From assembly GCA_001949185.1 (NCBI GenBank), contig BDGG01000003.1:992690-1056689 (forward strand): a stretch of DNA of 64,000 nucleotides, in the 5' to 3' direction. Shown piece after piece: positions 40,029-51,431 of this stretch. This stretch comes from Ramazzottius varieornatus. Its lineage: Eukaryota; Tardigrada; Eutardigrada; Parachela; Ramazzottiidae. Position numbers and translations under genes: made by a program. Positions within the stretch are counted from its first letter, which is position 1, and each line of letters starts with the position of its first letter. The notes beneath the pieces were generated by a model that searched no databases, was not told the DNA's origin, and saw only the letters and a program-made list of their open reading frames with translations.

Positions 40029-40580
40029 CTACGGAGATTTCTTTGCCTGTGTAACTTTTTCTGCAGTTCTTCCACCGTACTTCCTCACAAGCGCAGGGGT
40101 CGCCAGAATTGTAATCAGGACCCTGATGGGACCTGTAACCTTGTGCAGCAAATAACCCACGGCAAAGGAGCCAGCACCAAATGAAGTGGCAGTTTTCGTG
40201 ATGAGAAGCGTTAGCGGAGTGAGGACACCGATCTGAGCCATGAAACCGGACACATCCACCGGACTAGAAAAACCAGACAATGATCGGAACCCTATGGCAT
40301 ACCATGGATCTGAAAAGTAACCGTACGCCTCGCCAAATGCACAACAATGATATCGCTGGGATTCATCCTACCTTCTGACGAGCAATACCCAGAATGCCAG
40401 CGACATGGCAGCTACTCCGGTATGAAAAGTCAAAGCCGTGTAACCATAATGACCGTAGAAACCTTTCACCATGTCCAACGCAGACTTTTCCTGTTTAGGA
40501 GGAGACAATTTCGCAGGAGAATCAGGCGAATTTTGTGCAGAGGGAACATTTGGACGAAGGGCTGACCTGCAGAATGGCAT
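40029..40580 (-). CDS. FAM210 (DUF1279) family membrane protein
   Basis: Two exons, 40372-40580 and 40029-40263, join in frame (AG|T) to 147 residues. The N-terminus is basic, Ser/Pro-rich and not acidic (MPFCRSALRPNVPSAQ), compatible with mitochondrial import. The DUF1279 domain follows: KGFYGHYGYTALTFHTGVAA with a first membrane helix, then SFGAGSFAVGYLLHKVTGPI and RVLITILATPALVRKYGG. FAM210A/B proteins sit in mitochondrial membranes and influence mitochondrial translation or respiratory function; the exact role here is inferred. An in-frame stop lies just upstream of the chosen ATG. A second frame on the same strand (ATG at 40767, MLCSSLLIRHLHRSSSTIFS) looks like a targeting leader but could not be spliced in frame to this exon. 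EEFSEC follows 0.3 kb downstream. Confidence 0.85.
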
Positions 40581-40704
40581 ACCTCATTCGTGTGCAACAA
40601 CGAAACTGAAGCACTGGACAAACCTACAGCTGGAGACGTCTGGTACTACTGGGTATCCGCAGACCGTCAAAAGAGCCTAGTGAAACAGATGTCTTGCTGG
40701 ACAA

Positions 40705-41061
40705 ATGAGAAAATATCGTCGAAGACGACCGATGGAGGTGTCTAATAAGAAGCGACGAGCACAGCATGGTTCCAGTGGAAGCGCGACCAGCGCGCCAGCT
40801 TCAGAGCTTCCTGAACAAGTTCGACAATCCCAGGTAACTAAAAGACCAGACTTCCGACATCCAGACCCCACAGTTGACAGCTTAACTGGTTATTTCGGCT
40901 CTACGTATATACGACCAGAAAACTTCGAAGACATCAAGCCAACCGTGTACGCATGTGGTATGTCTTCTCTACAGTATGACATTACACCATCACAAGCGAC
41001 ATCACTACCACTCACAAGCGCGCGCCGGCCAGTACTGTCTGGTACTGTCGTTTCCTATTGA
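40705..41061 (+). CDS. Hypothetical 118-residue basic ORF (doubtful)
   Basis: An ATG at 40705 opens a 118-codon frame running divergently from the FAM210 gene. The N-terminus is highly basic (MRKYRRRRP, then NKKRRAQ), nuclear-signal-like, followed by a Ser/Ala-rich segment. A usable donor (TCCCAG|GTAACT) lies after about 44 codons, so only the first part may be exon. It overlaps the leader-like minus-strand frame at 40626-40767; at most one is likely real. No family recognised. Confidence 0.25.
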   Translation: MRKYRRRRPMEVSNKKRRAQHGSSGSATSAPASELPEQVRQSQVTKRPDFRHPDPTVDSLTGYFGSTYIRPENFEDIKPTVYACGMSSLQYDITPSQATSLPLTSARRPVLSGTVVSY

Positions 41062-41070
41062 GTAATGAGA

Positions 41071-41439
41071 GACCACACTGTAAATATTCGCTGCATTCCG
41101 GAAGTGCGCACACGTGCGTGCTAATGCACTCCCGTGGGAAGTTGCGGAACCCGTGAAACCGGACCGGGGCTGTACTTCACTTGTACGAGGACGTGTTGCG
41201 CGGATGCAGCGAATTTTTACAGTATTTTCTGGCTGGCAATGTTGAAATGAGGTCTGGGAAACGAGATTTCCTGGACCTTGGGAGACGCTAATTCAGCTCA
41301 GGGTTCTATCAAGGGGGAAGACGGTTGTAAGACGGATGTTTGTTGAAGCAGTCATAACTGGCGCAGAAAGCACAGAAAACATTGGGACCGCTGCGTCAAG
41401 TCAGGTGAGCAGGTTGACCCTTTAGCGTGGCGCAGGTTA
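41071..41439 (+). repeat. ~365-bp duplicated element, right inverted copy
   Basis: It is the reverse complement of 35330-35694. Its left 155 bp forms an inverted repeat (CTGTAAATATTCGCTGCATT against GATGCAGCGAATTTTTACAG). The two copies bracket EEFSEC and the FAM210 gene, 5.4 kb apart. Confidence 0.85.
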
Positions 41440-41763
41440 CCATAGTGAAGTATACGAAAGTGAGATGGATTCCACTGCGGTGCGAAGTTAGAAGCATGAA
41501 GTTTGATCATGCTTCTATCGTAACTGCAGGGGGCAAGAAGTGTTTCAACATCGGGATCTTTATGATCCTGTGTCTATCCTGTTCTCTGGATTGGCCACAA
41601 CACCGCTATCTCTTTGGTTATAGTGACCGCTCCTTGGATCCTACTGTGGTACCAGGTCGCGGCGCAGAAAGGAGCATGACACATGTAACTCTTTGTAACA
41701 CGTGTATAAGAATTCCCGATCCGTCGATCCCGAAGTAGCACCAGCTGTTCGGGGCAGAGCACA

Positions 41764-41893
41764 ATTTACCACCATCCGGATCCTCCCATGTTTCCGTAAT
41801 AGCTGCCACCGTTGTAGTATCTTCCGCGTCGCCCTCAACTGTACCTGTCATATCCATAGTTGCTGCCGTAGTAATCGCTTCTACAGTCGTCAA
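41764..41893 (-). pseudogene. Broken Gly/Tyr-rich short peptide gene
   Basis: On the minus strand one frame reads RSDYYGSNYGYDRYS, then TGA, then GRRGRYYNGGSYYGNMGGSG and WW before TAA. Both sides of the TGA are in the same frame and share composition, so a single nonsense change (for instance in a Trp codon) is the simplest reading. Short Gly/Tyr/Trp peptides of this sort occur among secreted invertebrate antimicrobial or matrix peptides. A possible acceptor lies just upstream (GACTGTAG|A), but no signal-peptide exon was found. The intact His-rich peptide gene lies 1.8 kb away on the same strand and also ends in Trp. Confidence 0.4.
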
Positions 41894-41969
41894 CCTTACA
41901 CAGCAAGAGTGAAAGTTTTCTGCAGACTGATGCAACCAACCAGCAGAAAGCCGGTCGATTAACACTCTG

Positions 41970-42330
41970 CGTACTACCGTCCTCTTTGTGTATACAATCA
42001 CTCGGTTTTACTCCCTTCCCAATTTTAGCTTTTGGTCTTTCGGGTCCGGGTCTTCCTGTTTGCATGTACTGTACCTCGGTCTTCTCACCAAAGTAACACT
42101 AGTGACCAGCGGTCAGCAAAACCCCAGCACGCTGGAAATGTTTTCTACGGTTTCGGGGGGTTTTGGTGGAATTTGGTCTTTCGTCTCTTCGCGCGAGACA
42201 CGTGCACGGTATTCGCTTAGAAAAAAACTGGAGCACTGGGGACAGTCTTATCTACCGAAGCCGAGCCTGGGATAAATTTTGTAGTTATCAGTGCGGTCAG
42301 AAGAAAATCAAGACTACCAGTTCTCCCTTT
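41970..42330. repeat. Dispersed repeat, related to 63680-64000
   Basis: Blocks TAGAAAAAAACTGGAGCACT, then CCTGGGATAAATTTTG and GAAAATCAAGACTACCAG recur at about 63889-63995 in the same orientation and order. TGTATACACAAAGAGGACGG (minus, about 41975-41995) also recurs at 42437-42456 on the plus strand. Confidence 0.6.
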
Positions 42331-42499
42331 TGAGATTTGGCGTTCATGGCCTGCCCATATCCGAATTATGAAATTTCGAAAACTGCCTATTGGTTGGCCC
42401 AGCCTCCGCAACACGGTACCAGCCGATAAAATTCCTGTATACACAAAGAGGACGGTAGTATTCTGCAAACATGAACACGATCGTGCTGAAAGTAGAGCT

Positions 42500-43290
42500 A
42501 TTATTGGTTTGAACCATGTGGTTTGCTTTGGTTTAAGAGGTGGTTTGCATGCCGGACCGGTTAAATGAAAATGGTATCTCCCACAAACCACCAAAAGTGG
42601 TCTAAATTTTAAACCAGACCAATTAAACCAAACCACATAAACCGTCGGTTTGAACCGGTTTGCGAACAACTTTCGATCCCCAGTACATAGTAAGTGGTGC
42701 CACAGTTTTCTTCACTTGACCAAACAACTAAAATAACCACCGAGGACAAGAAACTGAGCCACAGTTGCTGGTTTCTCTACGAGCACACGCAAACAGGCAA
42801 AACTGGCGCGTGCCGGAATTGTAAAGACACCGTGGCAAGCACGGCGGTAGCACAATCCTTTTTCCACCAGCAATGATGTCCAGCGCTGTCAGAATTGTGA
42901 TTTCTGCCTGACGGAAGGCGTAGTTCTCAAGTCGCGCAGCTTATGACATAGTGCGCACCCAGTTAAAGCTGTGCATCACGAGTCATAGCTCATCAGAACG
43001 ATGCGGCTGCGCACGGTGGCACTGGGTGGAAAAGGGATTGGCACAGCCAGATGGCCAATTTCGGCTCGAGTTCTGGCACGGAATCCGCAGGTTTCTTACG
43101 AAGTCTTCCCTTACCGCAAACCATATTAAACCACATAAACCACTCGTTCATATGGTTTGGCGCGTGATCAAAACCGGTTTGAGTGGTTTGGTTTGAGATG
43201 CCATATGGTTTGAGGTGTTTCGGTTTGGATGTTAAACCACGAACCACATAAACCATATAAACCACTTTCCAAGTGGTCTGGTCTGGTTTT
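42500..43290. repeat. AAACCACATAAACCA-type degenerate repeats
   Basis: Short units built on AAACCACATAAACCA and GGTTTGAGTGGTTTGG in both orientations crowd 42500-42665 and 43090-43290, flanking unrelated sequence. There is no coding frame. They resemble low-complexity dispersed repeats made by a mobile element or replication slippage. Confidence 0.6.
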
Positions 43291-43711
43291 TAACAGCTCT
43301 AGCTGAAAGTGTTAAATACAATTGCCGGGCATTTAATATCACTAATTGCTTCCTGTTTACTTTTGAAATAGTCAAAAAGTTTCTTACTTCCATTGCGCAC
43401 GACATGTGTCCAGTTTTTTCCGCAGCGACCTTGGGATAGCTAGACACTCACGGTATGGGATTTTTTGTTGTTTACCAAACAAGTTTCCATGAACGACTGG
43501 GATCAATTAAAACAATCTTGGAACTTGCTTCTGTTGATATTGTCTTCGGTAGCGTCGCATCATACCGTGTCTTTCAAGGAACACCACACAGGCGAAGCCC
43601 AAGCTTAAGTAAAACCGGTTCCATAGTACACTTGGTAGCCGAACCGAATCTTTTTCGACGGAAAAAAAGCGGAAAAAAGTACAGACAAACGATATGCCGA
43701 ACACCCTGGGT

Positions 43712-44035
43712 TCACCACCCGTGTCTTCCGTGATGTCCATGATGGTGATGCCGTCTGCGGTGGCGCCTCCACCATCCTCCGTGGTAATGTCGATGATGAT
43801 GGCGGTGTGGATAATCGTGGTAGTCGTCCCAGTAGCTCCGCTTTTCCCGGTTCAACGCCACATCAGTCGCGTTGGTGGATGAAGCAAGTATTGCGAAAAG
43901 CAGAACGCCGAAACCCAGCAGGTAAAACAAACGCAAAGAACCCTACAAGAGTACCACACGGTTGGTGTCAGAGAAAAGTAAATGTAATGCACAAAATCTT
44001 AGAGTTAACAATATGGACAGATAAGCACTCACCAT
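43712..44035 (-). CDS. His/Arg-rich secreted peptide precursor
   Basis: Two exons: 44033-44035 (the ATG alone, followed by GTGAGT) and 43712-43942, giving 77 residues. The signal peptide (MGSLRLFYLLGFGVLLFAIL) is followed by a short pro-region and a dibasic site in ALNREKRSYW. The predicted mature peptide is about 43 residues: acidic/aromatic at first (SYWDDYHDYP), then dense in His and Arg (HRHHHRHYHGGWWRRHRRRH), ending GHHGRHGW. No Cys is present. Histidine-rich basic secreted peptides are often antimicrobial or metal-binding; here that is inference from composition. The exon of a bare ATG is odd, but the splice sites are good (ATG|GTGAGT; CTTGTAG|GG). An alternative start inside exon 2 would need a non-ATG codon. 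Confidence 0.7.
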
Positions 44036-47000
44036 GATGGCACAGCTCGCACGTGGATGAATACCGCATCAACTGCACACCAAAAAACGCGAAAAAGACG
44101 TAAGAGCTACGTTAGTCTACATCTCAGATACTTATCTTCTGAGGTCCGAAAGGAAAAATCTCAGCCCATCCGTGTCTAAAGTATTTAGGTTTCTTGGCCA
44201 AAAGACATAAAACATTTTATTACCGTGACTTATGTACGAGGTACCGTCAATATTTGAACAAAACAATTTTGTCTTCATGAAGGTGAGCATGCCGGCGCCA
44301 ATCTACCAGCCTGAGTTGTTGGACTTCTGACATCAACGTTCGGATATGCTGTAGGTTTCCGCGCTTTTGATGCGCGGTTTCATCAGTAAACCTGCATGTA
44401 GTTCGAGAGCTCTCATTAACAAGCCTGAAACTATGTTACCTTTCCACACGATAGAATTCAGAATAATGGAGCTACCACGCGCATCGTTGGGAAGTTCTTT
44501 ACCACATCTACACTGGGCGTTACCCGTGTGACAACTGGTACTGTGTATGTACTAGCAGTTACTGTAGTTCTGTGATGTGCTGATCAGCTGGGACACTTTA
44601 CGGACCCGGTCCTTATGTAACGACTAGCCGGATAATGGAGGAAATATATCGTCGATGTGCCTACCGATCAGCTGATCGATATAACACCACACATAAAGCC
44701 CAGAACCGTCCGCCTCGGGCGGATTTTGCGCACAAACCGAGTTCTTAAGGCTTCCCAGCTGACCAACGCTTTACGGTATAGAACGGTACAACGAAATCCT
44801 CCACGGACACAACTTAAGGGGAAGTTATAGAGTATTCCGGCCCTTCTGGAGAACAATTGAATACGAGAGATGGGGCAACGTTTTCCGTGTAAAGACCGTT
44901 TCGCATGTTAGAATAATGGTCATGATACAGTTTACTGATGCGCGCAACGCACAAAGACGCTGAGGTGCGCTGCTGCGGACCCACAGACACAATTTTGGTT
45001 TTGCAGCGTTCTATCTCAACTTATCCGTTTCGTCAAAAGCCACCCAGTATCAAAGTCATAGATAACAACCTCGCCAACAAAGTGTAAGTGTTTTCGAACG
45101 GCGACCTGCAATGTCATCGAGCAATTCAAAAAATGGCAGAGCAACTCACTTTCGAGACGGAACTGTCAAAAACCGCGGACGGTCCACAAAACAAACATTC
45201 TGTGGGCACAACTGTCTTCGCTCGACAACGCTTTCTTGATGAATTTCTTTTATCATTCGTTCCGTTTTTGGTTAAACTTTAATCGTGATCGGGTCGACTG
45301 TTCAGAGTGACGCTTCGAAGTTGTTTACTCTAGGAGAAAGCGTGAGAGAGGCTTGAGCAGTCAACTTCCACCCTCTGTCTGCAGATGACTATTGCGCCGA
45401 TTCTTCCTTTTTCTGCAGCGATAATTCGCTCTGTGCGTTAACAACAGGCAGATAACGTTGAGTCTAAAACCGCAAGAAGTGACACTTTCCCTGTTTTTCT
45501 GAATTTTTTCTCCCCGCCTTGGCTCAACAGATTTTGAAGCCTGTCTTAACATTCGTTAGCAGCAGGTTAGGTCTCCATGATAGCAGTCACAAGATATCTC
45601 ACCACGACCTCTGGAATTTTCGGTGCAAGCCGAAACCTGAGGAGCTAGCTTTCGACAGCTGATGCACTCATCGCCGCTCGGATCGCCTGATGAAGGTTGC
45701 GCCGATTTCGACAGGTATGATGTGCTTGTGAACTCTTTCGGCTAATTGAAAGGATCTGGGAACCCCGCTGTCTTCGTTGTAGAGGTTCTGAGTCTTTTGG
45801 TGTGTGTTTCAGGTGGCGGTTGGGGATCGAAAGTCGAAATTGTGCGTTCCGTCAGCGATGTCGCTTTGGCATAATCAAACAATCAAGTGACTGGGTAAGA
45901 GTAATTTCGCTTGGGGATCGTAGTTTAGAACAAGCCAGGCAGCTGGCATCATCCTCGCTGCCTACCTTAACACCTGCTTTCTTCAGAACTCATAGTGGCG
46001 CGATGTCGCTGTTTTCTTTCTTGCACGACTGGATCGTCTCAACTTTGAGTAGTCCGGACATCGCCACCGACGTTTGTCCTACCTTTGAGCTGGTGTTTTC
46101 TTCAGAGATATCGCTTTGAATTGTTCGCTGTGTGTCCTGCGTCGAGTCTTGATTAATACGCTCCAACATTATAGTCAGGACTTCTGGAATCTCTTAGATC
46201 GTCCCGCTTTTGTGCACTTTCTGTCGTTATCTGCGGGCGTGAAGAGTAAAAGAACGAAGAACAATAAAAATCATCTTTTTGGGCTTTATTAGGGTTTTGG
46301 TCCAAGTGAAACACTTGAAAAATTCATAACTTTTTCCATGTCCCATAAACTTATATTTCCCAGCGGTAAACCAGTAACGTCATTTTCATGTCAGTTTTTG
46401 GGTTTCCTCTGGACTGTATCTGGACCAAAATTATTTCGACGGAGTCATGCATAAGTGAAATTTCGGGGATTTCGGTTTTTGAATTTCATCGAGGCACGAA
46501 CGCATCTCGCACCGCCGACAAAATCAGATCTATGTTTGATGATGAAAAGACCTAAAATTTTTACTTTGGGAGATCGGGTTGATCGGTTTCGTTCCGGGGA
46601 TGTTTCATTCAAAAGTTAACGTTACGAAAGACTGAAATCGAAAGTGGACGACAATGTATTGACCGATCATGTCACACCCGATCCTTCCCAAGCTATAGTG
46701 TAATTCTTACAGGACTAAGGTGTGCCTCCCTTAAGTCTCTAGTTAAATTGAATAAGACAAGGAGGGCGAAAAACCCCACTTACTTCGCGCACCCCGAAAA
46801 TAACGCAGAGTTTTGTCTTTTGCCCTCTCCGAATAGCAAACAAGAACGAGCTGAAAGGATACCGCATTGCTATCCGTGACAACACCGGCACTCTATAAAA
46901 GATTTCTAAGCAAGAAATGCTATGTTTTGCCAGAGGCGAACCACGACAGAAAAGTTCGAACCGTGAGTGGCACCGAAAGAGAACCATGATTACATTTTGA

Positions 47001-48275
47001 TGGCCACCTCCCACGCCTGACCGCTATAAATCTCTTTCGTCCAGCTACACGATAACATCATTCCGGTCCTCTTTGAAACAGGCATTATGTATGGAAACCT
47101 TCCCGTTGAAAACGAATTAATTCACGGACTGGAGTCACTACTGTTGCATGTCTGCTCCGGAGGGCACTCTGAACAAAACACTTCCGCAGTACTGCAGAAA
47201 TAGGAACTGAAATTTCTCATTCGGGCTTCTTATAGAAGGGTCCTTCTGCTAACCGATTTTCACCTGCTCAAGACATTAGACCTTCTCCAGCGAGATTTTC
47301 CCGGAACTGGGTTTGAAAAGTGGCGTTACGGAGATTATTATCCCTCTTCTCCCAGGCTTTTGCAGCAATGGCACGAAATGTCTCCCAGAAAACTCTCGGG
47401 AGTTCCGCACTAGCATGTGTGTATAAGTTGATCAAAAAGATTGCGGTATGGCGTTAGAAAAAAAATTTTGACTTCGGCAGAGGCCAAGGGACAAGTTATA
47501 CAACGAGAAGGTTAGCGAACACCGTGACGATTGCAATGGCACCCGAGTGTTGTCAGTACCCACCATGTTCAACTGCAGCGAAGCTCGGTGCGTGCAGCCA
47601 CAGTCAAGTTGGCGTTGTTCCTGCCTGTGATACATGATGAGGTATCGGTACCGTGCAAAATGTTCATCCGAGTCTGATTGCACAGTGTGCGTATTATAAA
47701 ACCGCTTGAATTCATCAGCATAAGTTCTGATCGATTTCGTCGTGATACGTAAACGGCACCACATTTATGGTTTGAAATTTGATTAGAAATCTGCTTGTAT
47801 CTGCTTGTATCCTTTGCCACTACAGTTTTGTTTCTGTAAATGCTGTGTCGGCATGAACCTGAGTCTGCTGTCCTTCGAGTTTTGTCAAGATCCGCGAGGA
47901 GCCACTGAACTACAGACCTGTAACTGCTGATACAAACGAAAAAGATGTTAAAGATACGTTTTCAGCGCAGTGACGAGCGGCACGCTCTTCTGTATTGGGA
48001 ATATTAAGACATGCGCCTCCTGCCTGGACCTAGTTAGCCTTTCACAGATGACGCACAATCGTATGTCCTTTATGACATCGTTACAGATAGTTTATCAAAG
48101 TTATCTCCGGCGCATGGCTGTCACTGTGCAGTTGCCCATACTGTTTATAATTAAAGACTCAAGCGAAAAGATTATTGTCGTATCCAAGCACGCGTCTTTC
48201 AGTCACTTTCCGGTTGTCCAAACGGTGTGAGGCGTTGGGCGTTCACAAAACCTTTATCTCCCACCTTTTGAAACC
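44036..48275. other. Long stretch with no recognised gene
   Basis: Open frames are short and featureless; the longest are 45802-46119 (plus) and 47432-47764 (minus). TACCGATCAGCTGATCGATA at about 44661-44680 is another palindrome of the type seen in the 1333 MITE. No RNA gene was recognised. The right end should contain the ABCG promoter. Confidence 0.4.
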
Positions 48276-51200
48276 ATGGCAGATCACATTCGTCGGAGTT
48301 TCGGTAACAGGAAATCCAAAACCGACAATCGACTGACCATTAGCCCAACTGACCTGAACGCACAGACGCGGAGCGTTTCGGAGTACGATCTGCCGTCGGT
48401 AACTTACTGGAAACCTGAAGACGACTTCGCTGCTCCCTATTACCTCAACTCGGCACTCCCGGTCTCCACTCCTGAGTTACGCATCCAGGTCGAGACACCT
48501 CCAAATTCTCCGCCCTTGCGGGATTCCTCTCTGGGTCAAGTGGACCAAAGTCCTCTGACCAGTGACGCCACCTCCGAGTTTGAATACAGTAATAACTTTG
48601 TGCAGCGCGGCAGCGTCTTTCAGCCCTTTCACAAAGTTGTCCTTTGGTAAGGTCAATTGTACATACAGTACAGCACAGTACACCCGCCTCGCCTAACCAT
48701 TGGCATGGACGAGAGTGTTAATTTTGGCAGCCTGCCGAAAGCGGCAGTGCACATTAAATCAAGCTAAAGCTGGCCACTGCCGCTTTCGACCGGCTGTCAA
48801 TAGTTTTATCCATATCAAATTAAGGAATGGCGCGTGTACTATTAATAGTATCTGATGCTGTTGTTAGACCTCTTGTTACTTAGTTGGGACAAACTCAACG
48901 CTTTCGTGCTGTCGCCAGAGGAGCGTCTCCCATTCGTAAAAAAATCCAAGCTTCACCCGACCTACATTGCTCAGCCTCTCCGGAATGTTAGCGGTGTTGC
49001 CTATGCTGGAAATACGGTGGCTGTAATCGGACCAAGTAAGAGCATCTGGGTTTCGGCGGCCCAATTTTCATACAAGCGTATGCCAGTCAAACTGTTCAGA
49101 AACGAGTTTGAAGTTCTGGGACCCTAAGGACACGATGCTGAAGTCCATTTGGCGATCTGACCACTGGTCAAACGTCCACGTAAGAATGATCCAGAGGGAT
49201 TCGAAACTTTGACCGAAAAAGCGTTGACGTCATAAGGACGTCACATATCATAAAATTGCACATACCATCGTTTCGACATCCAACCCCCAGGCTTGAGTGT
49301 TTGAGCCATTAATCACCCCTGAAATTTTCTGGAGTAGGTTCCCAAAAGGGCGAACAGTGTTTTGGAACTTTGAGCCACGACGAGGCACGGTAAACTCACC
49401 ACGAGACGCCCTTCGTTATCCTCCACAACTTGACGGCAAAAAAGGATCGTTCGGAGTAGAAAAAGTTTGTGTGCAAATTGGGCCGCCAATACCCATTTCA
49501 TGAAGTAACGTACGACTTTTCCAGCGGTATGCTGTATCCTAACAGTTCTCCTCCGTAGCTGGAGCGGGAAAGACAGCTCTGCTGAACGTCCTTTCCGGAC
49601 AATACTCCAAAAAGAATCTAAAAGTTGACGGTCAGATTTGCGTGAACAACGAAACCGCGTCACTATCAGCCTTACGAGCATTTGTGTACGTCCCCTCAGA
49701 AACCGTCTTCAGCACCTGTTTAACCGTTAAAGAACACCTCACATTCCACGCTTATCTCCGCAACGAGCAGTGCTACTTCACTACCGAGAAAGACACCCTG
49801 GTTCTCGATATGATCAAAGCCGTCAACCTAACGTCGATTTCCGACCACCGTCTTGACCATGATATATCGACACTCCAGCTTCGCCAAGTCTGCATTGCTA
49901 CAGCATGTCTTACGAATCCCGCAGCTATTTTCCTGGACGAGCCGCTGGCCAACCTCGATGCGGAAGAAGCCGAGCATGTCGGTCGACTTCTCAAAGCCAT
50001 GGCGATTCAAGGCAAGATCGTCATGTGCAGCCTAACTCGTCCCACGTCCGAGGTCTTCGGTCTCTTCGACCACGTTGCGTTGATGCACAAATCCCGAATG
50101 GCTTTCTACGGGAGCATGGATGAGGTGGGACGTTTCTTCGCTTCTGTACTCCATATCTGGTCGACAGCTTACAACCCAGCTGATCATTACGTCCGAGCGG
50201 TTTCGACCGACGCCGACAAAGCGGACCGCATCTGTGAGCAGTACCTCATGTCGGATGTGTACGATACAATTCGGCGGAAGTTGGAGAACACGGCTCGGCT
50301 AGCCAGGGTGCATAACAAAGCGAAAAAGATGGGAGTGACGTCGAAGACGAAAACGGACTGGGTGTACCAACTGAAGACCTTGTTGGGAAGGAGGACGAAG
50401 GGATTACGGAGAAGTACCGTGGAGATCAAAGCGCCGTTCGCCTTGTACGCGTTTTTGGGAATCGTATTGGGAATGACATTTCTACCGCAAGACTACAGCG
50501 ACATGGCCGGCGTAGAAAATATTAACGGTGCCATCTTTCTTCTTGCGTTCTTTCTGGTAAGCGCTCACAGTTTGCCACCTCTCGTTGCAGGCGAGTTCTT
50601 CATCGGTATCGTTTGTCCCCACCTGGTAGTTGGATTGTTTTTTCTGTTGTAGTCCTGGTTGCCCTTGTGTTCGATCAAGCCAGTCTTCTTCCCCCAACTG
50701 ACTCTCCTTCAAATAGAGACTCGCTTCAAGCCGATATACCGCTTTTCCGCATTCTATCTCAGTCACATCCTCCTCGCAGTTCCCCTGCAAGCGATCCTCG
50801 CCGTCACGCTGATGACTGTTTCCTACTGGCTGGTCGGTCTGGCTCCTTCGGCGGTAAGCTTTCTGGCAGCATGTGGGATAGGAGTGTTGATCGCCAACGC
50901 TGGCCAGGCTTTTGCATTCCTGCTGGCTAGCTGTGTCTTCCAACAGCCGAAGTGGCGCATTCCTGTTATCTTCCTCCTGGGTGTTCCATCCACATTGTTA
51001 GCTGGGTACCTGCCACGTCTTCGAACAATGCCTGAATGGCTACGACCATTTTCTGTAAGCCTCACTGGAAGCATCATCTGCTGACTTTCGGTGTTCTTAC
51101 TCTTTTGATATTTCAGTACCTTTCGTGGCTCCGATACGGATTTCAAGCCTTGATGCGTAACCAGTGGAACATCGTTTCAATTAATGAGTTTGTGGCGTTG

Positions 51201-51431
51201 CGACATGCCTGTGATGAGGACAGCGAGGATTGTGAAGAACTTTTGGGTACAAGACGCTTCAACGCGACGTGGAACGAGGAAGTAAGGTTTGTCTTGAAAG
51301 ATTACGGTCTCTCAATGGACCTCAGCGAACAGCAAGACGACGTTGCCTTCAACTCAGCAATGCTGGTGTGTTTCATACTGCTCTTTCATTTTCTGGCCGT
51401 TGTTGCTCTATGGCGTAAACCTTCTCGCTGA
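48276..51431 (+). CDS. ABCG-family half-transporter with degenerate ATP site
   Basis: Five exons, 48276-48646, 48884-49035, 49559-50556, 50653-51054 and 51117-51431, join in frame to 745 residues. The order is NBD then TMD, as in ABCG/White proteins. A ~140-residue polar N-terminus precedes LRNVSGVAYAGNTVAVIGP. Walker A is TGAGKT (Lys179, split by an intron) and Walker B is AAIFLDEPLANLD (Asp301, Glu302). The ABC signature LSGGQ is absent (DISTLQLRQVCIATACL stands there), and the switch His is replaced in MCSLTRPTSEVFGLFD. The TMD has about six hydrophobic segments, an ABCG-like WLVGLAPSA, and YLSWLRYGFQALMRNQW. Family members export lipids, sterols, pigment precursors or drugs as dimers. Missing signature and H-loop imply an inactive site, perhaps in a heterodimer. 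Intron 2 hosts a dispersed repeat. Confidence 0.92.
48736..48788. repeat. Short palindrome in ABCG intron 1
   Basis: CGAAAGCGGCAGTG (48736-48749) pairs with CACTGCCGCTTTCG (48775-48788), a perfect 14-bp stem with a 25-nt loop, presumably a tiny MITE core. Confidence 0.6.
49130..49505 (+). repeat. Dispersed repeat, copy B (in ABCG intron 2)
   Basis: It matches 34100-34445 in order and orientation: GATGCTGAAGTCCATTTGGC, CCCCTGAAATTTTCTGG, CGAACAGTGTTTTG-like and GGGCCGCCAATACCCATTT. It sits wholly inside the intron between the Walker A halves. Confidence 0.65.

Noticed and set aside
40626-40767. Mitochondrial-leader-like frame upstream of the FAM210 exon
   Set aside because: No donor in the needed phase joins it to the FAM210 exon without a stop; kept only as a comment.
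44668-44856. Possible small minus-strand gene
   Set aside because: Only 62 codons, no signal, domain or splice partner; it lies next to a repeat palindrome.
47432-47820. Two overlapping minus-strand frames of 83-110 codons
   Set aside because: No recognisable domain and no splice logic; alternative start codons only.
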